Shown piece after piece: positions 54,371-62,614 of a DNA stretch of 64,000 nucleotides (position 1 is its first letter; the number at the start of each line of letters is the position of its first letter). The DNA lies in the NCBI GenBank assembly GCA_937966555.1, contig CALCLY010000031.1, forward strand, positions 76,293 to 140,292, written 5' to 3'. The notes beneath the pieces were generated by a model. That model was not told the origin of the DNA, did not search any database, and was given only the letters and a program-made list of their open reading frames with translations. The translations under genes were made by a program, and so were the position numbers. The DNA is from CALCLY01 sp900552775. GTDB lineage: Bacteria > Bacillota > Clostridia > UMGS1883 > UMGS1540.

Positions 54371-55609
54371 TTATTTATAAAGCGGATACTTTTTGCAAAG
54401 CGCTGCAACGCGCGAAAGAATCTCATCGCGGTTTGTTTCGGCATCTTTTACGGCAAGGGAAATAAGTGCCGCTATCTCACGCATGTCCTCTTCCTTCATG
54501 CCTCGGGATGTAACAGCTGGAGTACCTATTCTGAGACCGCTTGTAATGAAAGGACTCTTTGTGTCAAAAGGTATAGCATTTTTATTTGCCGTAATGTTGC
54601 AGTCATCAAGTATTTTCTCAACTTCTTTTCCGGTTTTACCTGTATCCGTGAGATTTAAAAGCATAAGGTGATTATCCGTACCGCCCGACACAAGCTTAAA
54701 TCCGTTATCCATAAGAGCGTTTGCAAGTGCAGCAGCATTTTTTATAATTTGTTTCTGATATTCTTTAAATTCCGGCGAAAGAGCCTCTTTAAGGCAAACT
54801 GCCTTGGAAGCTATCACATGCATAAGCGGTCCGCCCTGTATACCGGGGAATATTGCCTTATCTATCTGCTTTGCATATTCTTCGCGGCAAAGAATGAGAC
54901 CTCCTCTGGGTCCGCGAAGAGTTTTATGCGTTGTTGTGGTAACAAAATCCGCATACGGCACCGGGCTCTGATGCAAACCTGCCGCTACCAGACCCGCAAT
55001 ATGAGCCATATCTACCATAAGGTATGCTCCCACTTCTTTTGCAATTTTCGAAAACCTTTCAAAATCAATAGCTCTCGGATATGCACTGGCGCCGGCTAAA
55101 ATAAGCTTTGGCTTATGCTCTTTAGCAAGTCTTTCCACTTCATCGTAATCTATTGTGTTTGTATCTTCCGAAACACCGTAAGGAACAATGTTAAAGTACT
55201 TTCCCGACATATTTACAGGGCTGCCGTGGCTTAAATGTCCGCCGTGTGCCAGGCTCATAGATAAAACCGTGTCACCGGGTTCAAGCATCGCAAAGAAAAC
55301 TGCCATATTAGCCTGTGCCCCCGAATGAGGCTGAACATTTGCATGTTCGGCTCCGAAAAGCTCACATGCGCGGTCTCTTGCCAGATTCTCAACAACGTCC
55401 ACATACTCGCATCCGCCATAATAGCGTTTGCCGGGGTAACCCTCCGCATATTTATTGGTAAGGGGTGAACCCATAGCAGTCATAACCGCAGGACTTACAA
55501 AATTTTCGGAAGCTATAAGCTCAATTTTATTTTCCTGACGGTTCTTTTCGTTTTCCATTGCCTCTGCAATCTCCGGGTCGAATTTCCTAACTACATCGAT
55601 ACAGTACAT
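54371..55609 (-). CDS. glyA: Serine hydroxymethyltransferase
   Basis: 412 residues. PLP enzyme interconverting serine and glycine with tetrahydrofolate. Seen: NKYAEGYPGKRYYGGCE, HSGAQANMAVFFAM, SLAHGGHLSHG, and the PLP lysine in TTTTHKTLRGPRGG. GGAGGAG precedes the ATG at 55609. Promoter at 55644-55672. Confidence 0.97.
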   Translation of the reverse strand: MYCIDVVRKFDPEIAEAMENEKNRQENKIELIASENFVSPAVMTAMGSPLTNKYAEGYPGKRYYGGCEYVDVVENLARDRACELFGAEHANVQPHSGAQANMAVFFAMLEPGDTVLSMSLAHGGHLSHGSPVNMSGKYFNIVPYGVSEDTNTIDYDEVERLAKEHKPKLILAGASAYPRAIDFERFSKIAKEVGAYLMVDMAHIAGLVAAGLHQSPVPYADFVTTTTHKTLRGPRGGLILCREEYAKQIDKAIFPGIQGGPLMHVIASKAVCLKEALSPEFKEYQKQIIKNAAALANALMDNGFKLVSGGTDNHLMLLNLTDTGKTGKEVEKILDDCNITANKNAIPFDTKSPFITSGLRIGTPAVTSRGMKEEDMREIAALISLAVKDAETNRDEILSRVAALCKKYPLYK

Positions 55610-55643
55610 TTACATCTCCTCCGAATAATAAATATTACCATTT

Positions 55644-55672
55644 ATTATACCTTTTTTTCTTTACTTTTTCAA
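55644..55672 (-). promoter_or_regulatory. glyA promoter
   Basis: Leftward TTGAAA (55667-55672), a 17-base spacer, TATAAT (55644-55649). Confidence 0.77.
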
Positions 55673-55688
55673 GTCTTTTTGATAAAAT
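55660..55688 (+). promoter_or_regulatory. nth promoter
   Basis: TTTACT (55660-55665), a 17-base spacer, TAAAAT (55683-55688). It is interleaved with the divergent glyA promoter, so the two -35 regions overlap and polymerases would compete. Confidence 0.6.
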
Positions 55689-55709
55689 AAAGTAAAAGAG
55701 GTGTTTTTT

Positions 55710-56336
55710 ATGACAAATAAAGAAAGATATTTAAAATTATGTGATGTTTTTAACAAAGAATACAGTGAAGCCGAATGCGCACTAAACTATGATACCCCAT
55801 TTCGGCTTCTCGTTGCCGTACAGCTTTCGGCTCAGTGTACGGACGCACGTGTTAATATTGTCACGCCGTCACTTTTTAAAAAATTTCCCGATGTAAAAGC
55901 TTTTGCCGAAGCGGATATAAAAGAATTGGAAACAGCAATACATTCCATAGGTTTTTACCACAATAAGGCAAAAAATCTTAAAGGCTGCGCCCAAATGCTT
56001 CTTTCGGAATACGGCGGAGAAGTTCCTTCGGAAATGGAAGACTTATTAAAGCTTCCGGGAGTCGGCAGAAAAACTGCAAACTTAATTCGCGGCGATATTT
56101 TCGGCAAAGGCGGAATCGTTGTCGATACTCATGCGGGACGAATTGCACGCCGAATGGGCTTTACAAAAAACACCGATCCCGTAAAAGTTGAACATGATCT
56201 CGAAAAAATAATTCCGCGCGAAAATCAGACACGTTTTTGTCATCAGCTGGTTTTACACGGCAGAAAGTATTGTATGGCAAGAAAACCGTTATGTTCCGAA
56301 TGTCCGGCAGAATATTTCTGCCCCAAAAAAATATGA
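55710..56336 (+). CDS. nth: Endonuclease III
   Basis: 208 residues. Base-excision DNA glycosylase/AP lyase for oxidised pyrimidines. Seen: LLVAVQLSAQCTDARVN, the helix-hairpin-helix LPGVGRKTANLI with the catalytic Lys, VDTHAGRIARRMG (catalytic Asp), and a C-terminal 4Fe-4S cluster (CMARKPLCSECPAEYFCP). The ATG at 55710 is chosen over a GTG 9 bases earlier because AGAGGTG is the ribosome site. Confidence 0.96.
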   Translation: MTNKERYLKLCDVFNKEYSEAECALNYDTPFRLLVAVQLSAQCTDARVNIVTPSLFKKFPDVKAFAEADIKELETAIHSIGFYHNKAKNLKGCAQMLLSEYGGEVPSEMEDLLKLPGVGRKTANLIRGDIFGKGGIVVDTHAGRIARRMGFTKNTDPVKVEHDLEKIIPRENQTRFCHQLVLHGRKYCMARKPLCSECPAEYFCPKKI

Positions 56337-56345
56337 CATACAGAA

Positions 56346-56380
56346 TGTAAAAAGGCTGCACACCGTGCAGCCTTTTTACA
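56346..56380. terminator. Bidirectional terminator between nth and the HU gene
   Basis: TGTAAAAAGGCTGCAC and GTGCAGCCTTTTTACA form a perfect 16-pair stem with a 3-base loop and T-runs in both directions. Confidence 0.94.
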
Positions 56381-56402
56381 TAAAAGACAATTTCCTAATT
56401 TC

Positions 56403-56675
56403 TTATTTAATAGCATCTTTAAGGGCTTTACCTGCTTTGAAAGCGGGAACCTTAGCAGCAGGAATGTCAACAACTGCTCCTGTCTGGGGGTTTTTGCCCT
56501 TACGAGCCGCTCTCTGGCGAACTTCAAAAGTACCGAAGCCTACAACCTGTACCTTATCGTCATTTTTAAGAGCGTCTGTAATTGTTGCCAAAACAGCGTC
56601 TATAGCCTCAGCAGCATCTTTCTTGGAAAGTTCTGCCTTTGCTGCAACTGCAGCAACTAATTCTGCCTTATTCAT
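56403..56675 (-). CDS. hup: DNA-binding protein HU
   Basis: 90 residues, the exact family size. Seen: MNKAELVAAVAAKAELSKKD, FGTFEVRQRAARKGKNPQTG (the DNA-contact arm), and VPAFKAGKALKDAIK. It forms dimers that bend and compact DNA. AAGGAGG ribosome site. The promoter spacer contains a palindrome. Confidence 0.97.
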   Translation of the reverse strand: MNKAELVAAVAAKAELSKKDAAEAIDAVLATITDALKNDDKVQVVGFGTFEVRQRAARKGKNPQTGAVVDIPAAKVPAFKAGKALKDAIK

Positions 56676-56706
56676 TTTCTTTCCTCCTTAATCAGATTTT
56701 GAATAT

Positions 56707-56735
56707 ATTTTACCACTTTTCAGCGGTAATTTCAA
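56707..56735 (-). promoter_or_regulatory. hup promoter with a palindrome in the spacer
   Basis: Leftward TTGAAA (56730-56735), a 17-base spacer, TAAAAT (56707-56712). The spacer and -10 hold TTACC...GGTAA (56710-56729), an inverted repeat placed where a repressor would block polymerase. Confidence 0.65.
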
Positions 56736-56833
56736 CACTTTTTTTATTTTTATCTTCATTTTTCATCAGAAAATTAATTTTTTGACATTTTACTCAAAAA
56801 AAGTCACGTTTTCGCTTAAAAAACACGCTTTTT

Positions 56834-57049
56834 TTATTCAATTTTAAAGTCTTCCGGATTAAACTTGTCCGTATCAAGCGTTCTTTTTCTGCGAACTCTG
56901 TACTTAAACGGATCAAATTCATATTTATCACATATAAAATTTGATGAAACCGCCGCTTTATATTTGCAGAAAACCTCACGTCTCACGCTCAGCGCCGAAG
57001 CAAATCTGCAATATCTGCACGAATGAGGATAACGTAATTGTTTTTCCAT
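56834..57049 (-). CDS. Small Cys-rich protein of unknown function
   Basis: 71 residues. The N-terminal half has four cysteines (SCRYCRFA, FCKYK, FICDKYEFDPFKY) in a possible zinc-binding arrangement; the C-terminus is charged (RRKRTLDTDKFNPEDFKIE). GGAG precedes the ATG at 57049. Not recognised beyond this. Confidence 0.7.
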   Translation of the reverse strand: MEKQLRYPHSCRYCRFASALSVRREVFCKYKAAVSSNFICDKYEFDPFKYRVRRKRTLDTDKFNPEDFKIE

Positions 57050-57148
57050 TTTAATCTCCATTCCGCCGAAGGCGAAAATTTAATGTATACGTATATTATA
57101 TTCTTTTCGGCTTAAACTAATTAAAACTTTCAAAAGGAGATTTATACA

Positions 57149-57580
57149 ATGATGCAAAAAACTCTTGTTTGTCTTTTTCACGATAATGCCGCAGCCGAAA
57201 AAGCCGAGCGTGCAATAGAGCGCGCAGGGTTTGATACAAAAAATGTCCGTGTTTTGAGTCTCAGAAACGCACCCGAAAACACCGGTGAACCGTATGCATA
57301 TAATATTCCGTTAACTTTCGGTGCCACAACCGATCACGAATACAATGCATTCGGCGGTCTTTCGGCACCTACTCCTTTTTTTCTTCAAAACAGCCAAAGT
57401 CTCAAAAGCGTTTTGGAAGACAGCGGAATCCCGACAGATGAATCGGATTTTTACCGCGCCGAAATTGAAAGCGGAACTGTTTTCTTCAGTATACCGGCAA
57501 ATCATGAGACAACATCGGACATAGCCGATATTTTAACGTCCAGCGGCTGTCTGAGGCTCACGTCATATAAAATTCAATAA
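57149..57580 (+). CDS. YflT-like (general stress 17M-type) small protein
   Basis: 143 residues. The opening TLVCLFHDNAAAEKAERAIE then GFDTKNVRVLS is the ferredoxin-like fold of the YflT/heat-stress domain, a family of unknown biochemical function. The usual glycine-rich central helix is replaced by a longer loop. AAAGGAG precedes the ATG. Divergent from the small Cys-rich gene. Confidence 0.65.
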   Translation: MMQKTLVCLFHDNAAAEKAERAIERAGFDTKNVRVLSLRNAPENTGEPYAYNIPLTFGATTDHEYNAFGGLSAPTPFFLQNSQSLKSVLEDSGIPTDESDFYRAEIESGTVFFSIPANHETTSDIADILTSSGCLRLTSYKIQ

Positions 57581-57631
57581 AGTGTACGGAGCTGCGCCAA
57601 AAATAAATTTCGGCAGCAGCTCAACACAATT

Positions 57632-58573
57632 CTATTTTCTGCTTTCTATAAATGCGTTTATTTCTTCAAATGATTTTATACCCGTTGTCGCGCCCTTTGC
57701 CATAACGCAATGAGCTCCAACCGCATTTGCAAATCTTCCGCATTCTTCAAATGAAAGACCTTTTACCATGCCTGATATAAATCCGGAACAGAAACTGTCT
57801 CCGGCACCGGTTGTGTCAACCGCTTCAACTTTATAGCAAGGCACGATTTTAGCTTCTGCATCTCTTGATTCTTTCAGATAGCAGCCTTTAGAGCCAAGCT
57901 TTATAACGCATTTTGACACACCGAGATCAAAAAATATTTTTGAAATTTTTTCAGGGTCGGTTTCTCCGCCGGCAAGCTCTATTGCTTCATCAATGGAGGG
58001 AAGAAAAACATCTATGTACGGCATGCAGGGACGAAGAACCTCCATCCATCTTCCGCGGCTGTCCCATGCAGTATCAAGCACGGTTGTCTTGCCCATTTCT
58101 TTTGCTTTCTTCAATACGTGCGCACAGTCTTCGCCGTCGAATTTATCCATAAGCATGGTGCCTGCAACAAAAACAATTTTTGATTTTTCTATAACGTCCC
58201 AGTTTACGTCATCATAACAAAAAGTTCCGTTAGCACCCACAGTATGAAGAAAACTTCTTTCTCCGCTTGATGCTGACAAAACAATTGAAGCTGACGTTTG
58301 ATTATCGGGATCCGTTGCAAGACCTTCAGTATTTACATCATATTTCTTCAGCTCATTTCGGAGAAATTCTCCAAAGCTGTCGTCTCCTACTTTACCTAAA
58401 ATCGCTGTCTTTACACCAATTTTAGCCATGTCGATTCCTGCGCTCATTGCACAGCCGCCCGAAAAAGTTTCTATGGATGAAATTCTCTCAAGCAAACCGC
58501 TTCCGGGAATTTTATCAACAGGTTTTGCTATTACATCGGCAACAAGTATGCCGATACATGCAACATCTATCAT
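57632..58573 (-). CDS. PfkB family carbohydrate kinase
   Basis: 313 residues, ribokinase fold. Seen: the N-terminal DVACIGILVADVIAKPVD, the substrate-lid SGGCAMSAGIDMAKIG, and the ATP/anion-hole DTTGAGDSFCSGFISGM with the catalytic Asp. It phosphorylates a sugar or nucleoside that is not assignable. The ATG at 58573 follows GGAGGG. A CTTTT/AAAAG hairpin overlaps the ribosome site and a GAACA/TGTTC palindrome lies at 58610-58621, suggesting regulation. Stop codon TAG. Confidence 0.93.
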   Translation of the reverse strand: MIDVACIGILVADVIAKPVDKIPGSGLLERISSIETFSGGCAMSAGIDMAKIGVKTAILGKVGDDSFGEFLRNELKKYDVNTEGLATDPDNQTSASIVLSASSGERSFLHTVGANGTFCYDDVNWDVIEKSKIVFVAGTMLMDKFDGEDCAHVLKKAKEMGKTTVLDTAWDSRGRWMEVLRPCMPYIDVFLPSIDEAIELAGGETDPEKISKIFFDLGVSKCVIKLGSKGCYLKESRDAEAKIVPCYKVEAVDTTGAGDSFCSGFISGMVKGLSFEECGRFANAVGAHCVMAKGATTGIKSFEEINAFIESRK

Positions 58574-58609
58574 TGCGAAGCCCTCCTTTTGGCTAAAAGC
58601 GAACCACAT

Positions 58610-58621
58610 GAACACATGTTC
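58610..58621. promoter_or_regulatory. GAACA-CA-TGTTC palindrome upstream of the carbohydrate kinase
   Basis: Five-base perfect arms with a 2-base centre, 37 bases before the kinase start; operator-like, regulator unknown. Confidence 0.35.
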
Positions 58622-58663
58622 TCAAAGGTTTGTTACGCTTTCGATATTTAAAAATTCCAATCA

Positions 58664-58735
58664 GACAAAAGGGCGTTTCTCCGAAACACATGGCAAACAG
58701 TCGTCCGCAATGGTTTAAAAATCGGCGAAACACCC
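58664..58735 (-). other. Structured region after rpmF
   Basis: Leftward, GGGTGTTTC and GAAACGCCC (9 pairs, one G-T) close a loop of about 50 bases that contains its own GTTTC-GGA-GAAAC hairpin, then TTTTG. It could be the terminator of the rpsB operon, an attenuator for the kinase, or a small RNA. Confidence 0.45.
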
Positions 58736-58761
58736 TCCCATCTTGGCTATAACGTAAAAAA

Positions 58762-58941
58762 TTACGCTTCTTTTTTAATTACTTCAACGCCTTTATAATA
58801 TCCGCATTCACTGCAAACTCTGTGAGGCATTATAAGAGCCTGGCACTTAGGGCATTTAACCATGCCGGGAACCTCAAGTTTCCAATTTGCTCTTCTTGCT
58901 CTTTTTCTGGCTTTGGAAGTTTTATTCTTTGGAACTGCCAT
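58762..58941 (-). CDS. rpmF: 50S ribosomal protein L32
   Basis: 59 residues. Begins AVPKNKTSKARKRARRANW, then LEVPGMVKCPKCQALIMPH and RVCSECGYYKG; the four cysteines form the zinc ribbon of the zinc-type L32. 14 bases after yceD, the standard yceD-rpmF arrangement. An AAGGAG site precedes the ATG at 58941. Confidence 0.96.
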   Translation of the reverse strand: MAVPKNKTSKARKRARRANWKLEVPGMVKCPKCQALIMPHRVCSECGYYKGVEVIKKEA

Positions 58942-58955
58942 TTATATACACTCCT

Positions 58956-59450
58956 TTAATCAAATTTCAGTAATTTAAGTTTTTCCCAAACCGCATCGCT
59001 TTCAGGGCTTGTACAGTCACATGTGACGCGATTTAAGTTTACGCCGCACTTTGGGCAAAGACCTTTGCAATCTTCCCTGCAAAGCACCGTAAAAGGCATG
59101 TTGCATAGTATCTCCTTTAAAACCGCGCTTTCAAGATCAATCGCAGTGCCGATAAGTTCAAGACCTTCTTCATCGTTATCGGATGATTTAACATCATCTG
59201 TATAGTCAAAAGCAAAAGTGTACAAGGCATCCTCGCCGCATCTGGCGCATTTTGTTCTTATCTTTCCTTTTACGCTCGCATAAAGCTCAACCGTGCCGCG
59301 CATGTTTTTCACATTCCCCGTAACTACAACGGGTTCGGTAAATTCTAACGTTTCTCCGCGAAAGTTCTGCGCAGGAGGCGTTATTTCACGGCTGAATTTA
59401 AAGCCGGCACCGTCACATTCAAGAACATCGCAAAGTTCAAGCAGAAGCAT
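58956..59450 (-). CDS. YceD/DUF177 family protein
   Basis: 164 residues. DUF177 proteins next to rpmF are linked to 23S rRNA accumulation. Seen: the beta-rich N-terminus, VVVTGNVKNMRGTVELYASV, CARCGEDALYTF, and the C-terminal CREDCKGLCPKCGVNLN signature with paired cysteines. Starts 2 bases after tsf stops. Confidence 0.92.
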   Translation of the reverse strand: MLLLELCDVLECDGAGFKFSREITPPAQNFRGETLEFTEPVVVTGNVKNMRGTVELYASVKGKIRTKCARCGEDALYTFAFDYTDDVKSSDNDEEGLELIGTAIDLESAVLKEILCNMPFTVLCREDCKGLCPKCGVNLNRVTCDCTSPESDAVWEKLKLLKFD

Positions 59451-59452
59451 TA

Positions 59453-60343
59453 TTATTTCACCATGCTTCCGACTTCTTCGGCAAAGTTTTCTTCTTTTTT
59501 CTGAAGACCTTCACCTTTTTCAAAACGAACGAAATCCAAAAGTGTTACGCCGTTTTTGGCAAGGTATTCCGAAACCTTCATGCTGTCATCCTTAACGAAC
59601 GGCTGCTGGAGAAGGCAGTTCTGCTCAAAGAATTTGTTAAGCTTACCCGTGAGCATTTTTTCGAGAATGTTCTCGGGTTTGTTAGCGTTTTTGGGATCTT
59701 CCTTCATCTGAGCCAGTATAATTGCTTTTTCGCTTTCAAGCTCATTTGCGGGAACTGTATCTTTTGACATGTAAAGCGGATTTATTGCTGCAATCTGCAT
59801 TGCAATGTCTCTTGCTGCAGTGTATGCATTCTCATTTGAAAGATCGCCGTCAACCAAAACCATAACGCCGATTCTTCCGCCGCCGTGAACATATCCGACA
59901 ACTCCGCCTTCATATCTCTTGAAACGGCGAATGTTCATGTTTTCGCCGATAGTAGCTATTTTCTCATTAAGTTCTTCACGAACTGTTTTGCCGCACTCGT
60001 CGCACTTGGATTCACAAAGTGCTTCAACATCTGCGGGATTGCACTTTATAACCTGTTTTGCAACAGCGTCAACAAAGTTTATAAATTCAGCATTTTTTGC
60101 AACAAAGTCAGTTTCCGAGTTAACCTCAACAACAGCGCCCACATTGCCTTCAACAACAACCGTTACAAGACCTTCAGCCGCTATTCTGCCTGCTTTCTTA
60201 GCAACTGCCGCAAGTCCCTTTTCTCTGAGGAACTCTATAGCTTTTTCCATATTGCCGTCAGACTCTGTAAGAGCCTTTTTGCAATCCATCATACCGCATC
60301 CGGTAGCTTCTCTGAGCTCTTTTACCATTGCAGCACTAATCAT
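59453..60343 (-). CDS. tsf: Elongation factor Ts
   Basis: 296 residues. Nucleotide exchange factor for EF-Tu. Seen: MVKELREATGCGMMDCKKAL and then LREKGLAAVAKKAGRIAAEG at the N-terminus, VEVNSETDFVAKNAEF, and HGGGRIGVMV. GGAGGTG precedes the ATG. 30 bases after rpsB, the classical rpsB-tsf pair. Confidence 0.97.
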   Translation of the reverse strand: MISAAMVKELREATGCGMMDCKKALTESDGNMEKAIEFLREKGLAAVAKKAGRIAAEGLVTVVVEGNVGAVVEVNSETDFVAKNAEFINFVDAVAKQVIKCNPADVEALCESKCDECGKTVREELNEKIATIGENMNIRRFKRYEGGVVGYVHGGGRIGVMVLVDGDLSNENAYTAARDIAMQIAAINPLYMSKDTVPANELESEKAIILAQMKEDPKNANKPENILEKMLTGKLNKFFEQNCLLQQPFVKDDSMKVSEYLAKNGVTLLDFVRFEKGEGLQKKEENFAEEVGSMVK

Positions 60344-60373
60344 ATATATACACCTCCGAAATTATCAATAAAA

Positions 60374-61111
60374 TTATTCAGCATCTGCCGCTGCTTCTTC
60401 AGCAGCCTCTTCGGGAGCGTCAAGCTGCTCGCCCTGCTTGCCTTCCAAAACTGCGTTTGAAATTGTCTGAGCAATAAGTTTTACCGCGCGGATAGCATCA
60501 TCGTTACCCGGGATAGCATAATCAACTTCTTCGGGATCACAGTTTGTATCAACAATAGCAACAACCGGTATGCCGAGTTTCTTTGCTTCCGCAATAGCTA
60601 TTCTTTCTTTCTTGGGGTCAACAACGAACAGAGCACCGGGCAGTTTCTTCATTTCTTTTATACCGCCGAGGTATTTTTCAAGCTTGTCCATTTCACCGCG
60701 GAGTTTCTGAACTTCCTTTTTGGGGAGAAGATCAAATGTTCCGTCTTCTTCCATTTTGTGAAGCTGGAAAAGTCTGTCAACTCTCTTTTTAATTGTTTTA
60801 AAGTTTGTCATCATGCCGCCGAGCCATCTTGCGTTTACATAGTGCATTCCAACTCTTTCGGCTTCCTCTTTGATTGATTCCTGAGCCTGTTTCTTTGTGC
60901 CGACAAAAAGAATTTCTCCGCCGTCTTCAACAACGCTGCGTACAAAGTCGTAAGCTTCCTCAATCTTTTTAACTGTTTTCTGAAGGTCGATAATATATAT
61001 ACCGTTTCTCTCGGTGAATATATATTCCGCCATCTTGGGGTTCCATCTTCTTGTCTGGTGACCGAAGTGAACACCGGCTTCCAATAATTGTTTCATTGCA
61101 ACTACTGCCAT
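60374..61111 (-). CDS. rpsB: 30S ribosomal protein S2
   Basis: 245 residues. Seen: MKQLLEAGVHFGHQTRRWNP, YIFTERNGIYIIDLQKT, LGGMMTNFKTI and the C-terminal VDTNCDPEEVDYAIPGNDDA. The ATG at 61111 follows AGGAGGTG at 7-8 bases; two earlier in-frame starts (ATG at 61120) would place the site inside the gene. The acidic Ala/Glu tail is common in this phylum. Confidence 0.97.
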   Translation of the reverse strand: MAVVAMKQLLEAGVHFGHQTRRWNPKMAEYIFTERNGIYIIDLQKTVKKIEEAYDFVRSVVEDGGEILFVGTKKQAQESIKEEAERVGMHYVNARWLGGMMTNFKTIKKRVDRLFQLHKMEEDGTFDLLPKKEVQKLRGEMDKLEKYLGGIKEMKKLPGALFVVDPKKERIAIAEAKKLGIPVVAIVDTNCDPEEVDYAIPGNDDAIRAVKLIAQTISNAVLEGKQGEQLDAPEEAAEEAAADAE

Positions 61112-61228
61112 GTAGTGCACCTCCTAAAAATGTTTTTTACCTCCGCGGAGCTCAGCGCGCCGCCGCCCGAAGACGTGCCTCGGGAACCCGGAAACGCTCC
61201 CCCCGCGTGCGGATTGTTCTGTGAACCT
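61112..61228 (-). other. GC-rich structured leader of rpsB
   Basis: About 115 bases, far richer in G+C than surrounding DNA, with complementary blocks (for example CCGCACGCGGGG, CCGGGTTCCCGAGG, GGCGGCGGCGCGC/GCTGAGCTCCGCGG). It lies between the promoter and the S2 start, the position of S2-binding autoregulatory leaders in other Bacillota. Assignment to that class is inference. Confidence 0.5.
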
Positions 61229-61232
61229 AAAT

Positions 61233-61261
61233 ATTATACTACAGATTTTGCATAAAATCAA
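61233..61261 (-). promoter_or_regulatory. rpsB-tsf operon promoter
   Basis: Leftward TTGATT (61256-61261), a 17-base spacer, TATAAT (61233-61238). Confidence 0.77.
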
Positions 61262-61289
61262 GCTTTTTTTCTAATTTTCTGAAATTATT

Positions 61290-62363
61290 TCATTTTTGAG
61301 AAGTTTGCGGTACATTCGTTTCTCTCACGGGCATGGAAAGCGCCACAATCATCCAGAAAATAAACCCGGGACTTCCTCCGCCCCCAAGCGACACAAGCAC
61401 CGCCGATGTTCCTCCGACAGCTGCAATAACCGCTTTTACAAAAGATTTCTTTCTCATATCCTGCGGAAGATTTATATAAAACACCCAGCTCATTGCAAGT
61501 GCAAAAGCACCGGATAAATAAACCATGTTGTAGTCTCTCGCACTTTTAATTATATCTCCGAAAATACCGAAAATCGTTGCAAATAAAATCATCGCCGGTA
61601 CAAAAAAACGTGTGTCACGCAGACAGAGATATACGCAAAGCGCAACGCCTGCCGGAGTTATCTGCCCCTGTGTTATAAGTTTAAAAAAGTCAAATGTTAA
61701 AATAATTCCCGCCGCAAGCTGCGCCTTTCTGCATGCACCGCGCGCAGAAAATGCATTTGAAAAGCAAAAGGATATCATAAGTATATAAAATTCTCCGAAA
61801 ATACCGTACACAGAGTTCAACAAACCGAGAGAAGACGCAGCAGCCGAAGAAACCGCCAGAACAGAGCATACCGCCGTGCGCGTCCTATCATCCTCCGCAC
61901 AAGCCATAACGGGTCTCATGCACATGAGCGACAATATTCCGAAAAAAGAAAAATTTCCTATAAACACGTAGTATATCAACACGAACAGATAGATAAGCGC
62001 TTCAACAACCGTGGGTTTTCGTATTTTCTTTGTTTCCGAAACGGTTTTAAGAAAAAAGGCAGCAATCATAAGTATTCCGACAACATACATTGCCGCCCCG
62101 AAAAAAGGTGCCAGTATTGCCGCCGCAATCACCAAATTGCGCAAAGATAAAAAACGTGCGGCAAAAGAACCCGACAATGCATTTCTTACACTTTTCCCGT
62201 ATTTTTTACGAACAAAAATCATAGCCGAAGACGGCATGCACAAAATTTTGTAATAAAAACTGCTTTGAATCGCACTCATCCCGAGCAATCTGCCGAAAAC
62301 ACTTTTGTTTAAAGCGTTTGCCGTAACTTCACCGATTTTGGCAAACTTATCGTGAAGCTTCAC
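61290..62363 (-). CDS. Polytopic membrane protein of unknown function
   Basis: 357 residues with about nine hydrophobic segments after a basic amphipathic N-terminus (about 1-65). Loops are short; motifs such as GGGGSPGF near the C-terminus do not identify a family. The overall shape recalls O-antigen-ligase-like or stage-V-type membrane proteins, but I do not assign it. The start is GTG at 62363; GGAGGT lies 13 bases before it, further than normal, so the start is uncertain. Confidence 0.7.
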   Translation of the reverse strand: MKLHDKFAKIGEVTANALNKSVFGRLLGMSAIQSSFYYKILCMPSSAMIFVRKKYGKSVRNALSGSFAARFLSLRNLVIAAAILAPFFGAAMYVVGILMIAAFFLKTVSETKKIRKPTVVEALIYLFVLIYYVFIGNFSFFGILSLMCMRPVMACAEDDRTRTAVCSVLAVSSAAASSLGLLNSVYGIFGEFYILMISFCFSNAFSARGACRKAQLAAGIILTFDFFKLITQGQITPAGVALCVYLCLRDTRFFVPAMILFATIFGIFGDIIKSARDYNMVYLSGAFALAMSWVFYINLPQDMRKKSFVKAVIAAVGGTSAVLVSLGGGGSPGFIFWMIVALSMPVRETNVPQTSQK

Positions 62364-62511
62364 TTTTTGCCGCTCACCTCCTATCAGTTTTCATGCTTTT
62401 TTATAATTACGTTATAAATTATTATAAAATAAAACGCGTTATAATGCAAGTATTATTTGATTTTAAAATAAATATCCCCATTTGCTGTTCCGTTTCAACT
62501 ATACAAAATAA

Positions 62512-62537
62512 GGGTACAGCAATAATCAGCCGCACCC
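62512..62537 (-). terminator. Terminator of the 62615 gene
   Basis: Leftward GGGTGCGGC and GCTGTACCC form nine pairs (two G-T) around an 8-base loop, followed by TTATTTTG. The rest of the 62364-62614 gap is AT-rich with nothing else recognised. Confidence 0.7.
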
Positions 62538-62614
62538 TATGCTCAATTAAAATTTATTTACATCAAAAAATAAAATTTTCAACTAAAATCTTTTACCTGA
62601 TTTCAAATATATAA

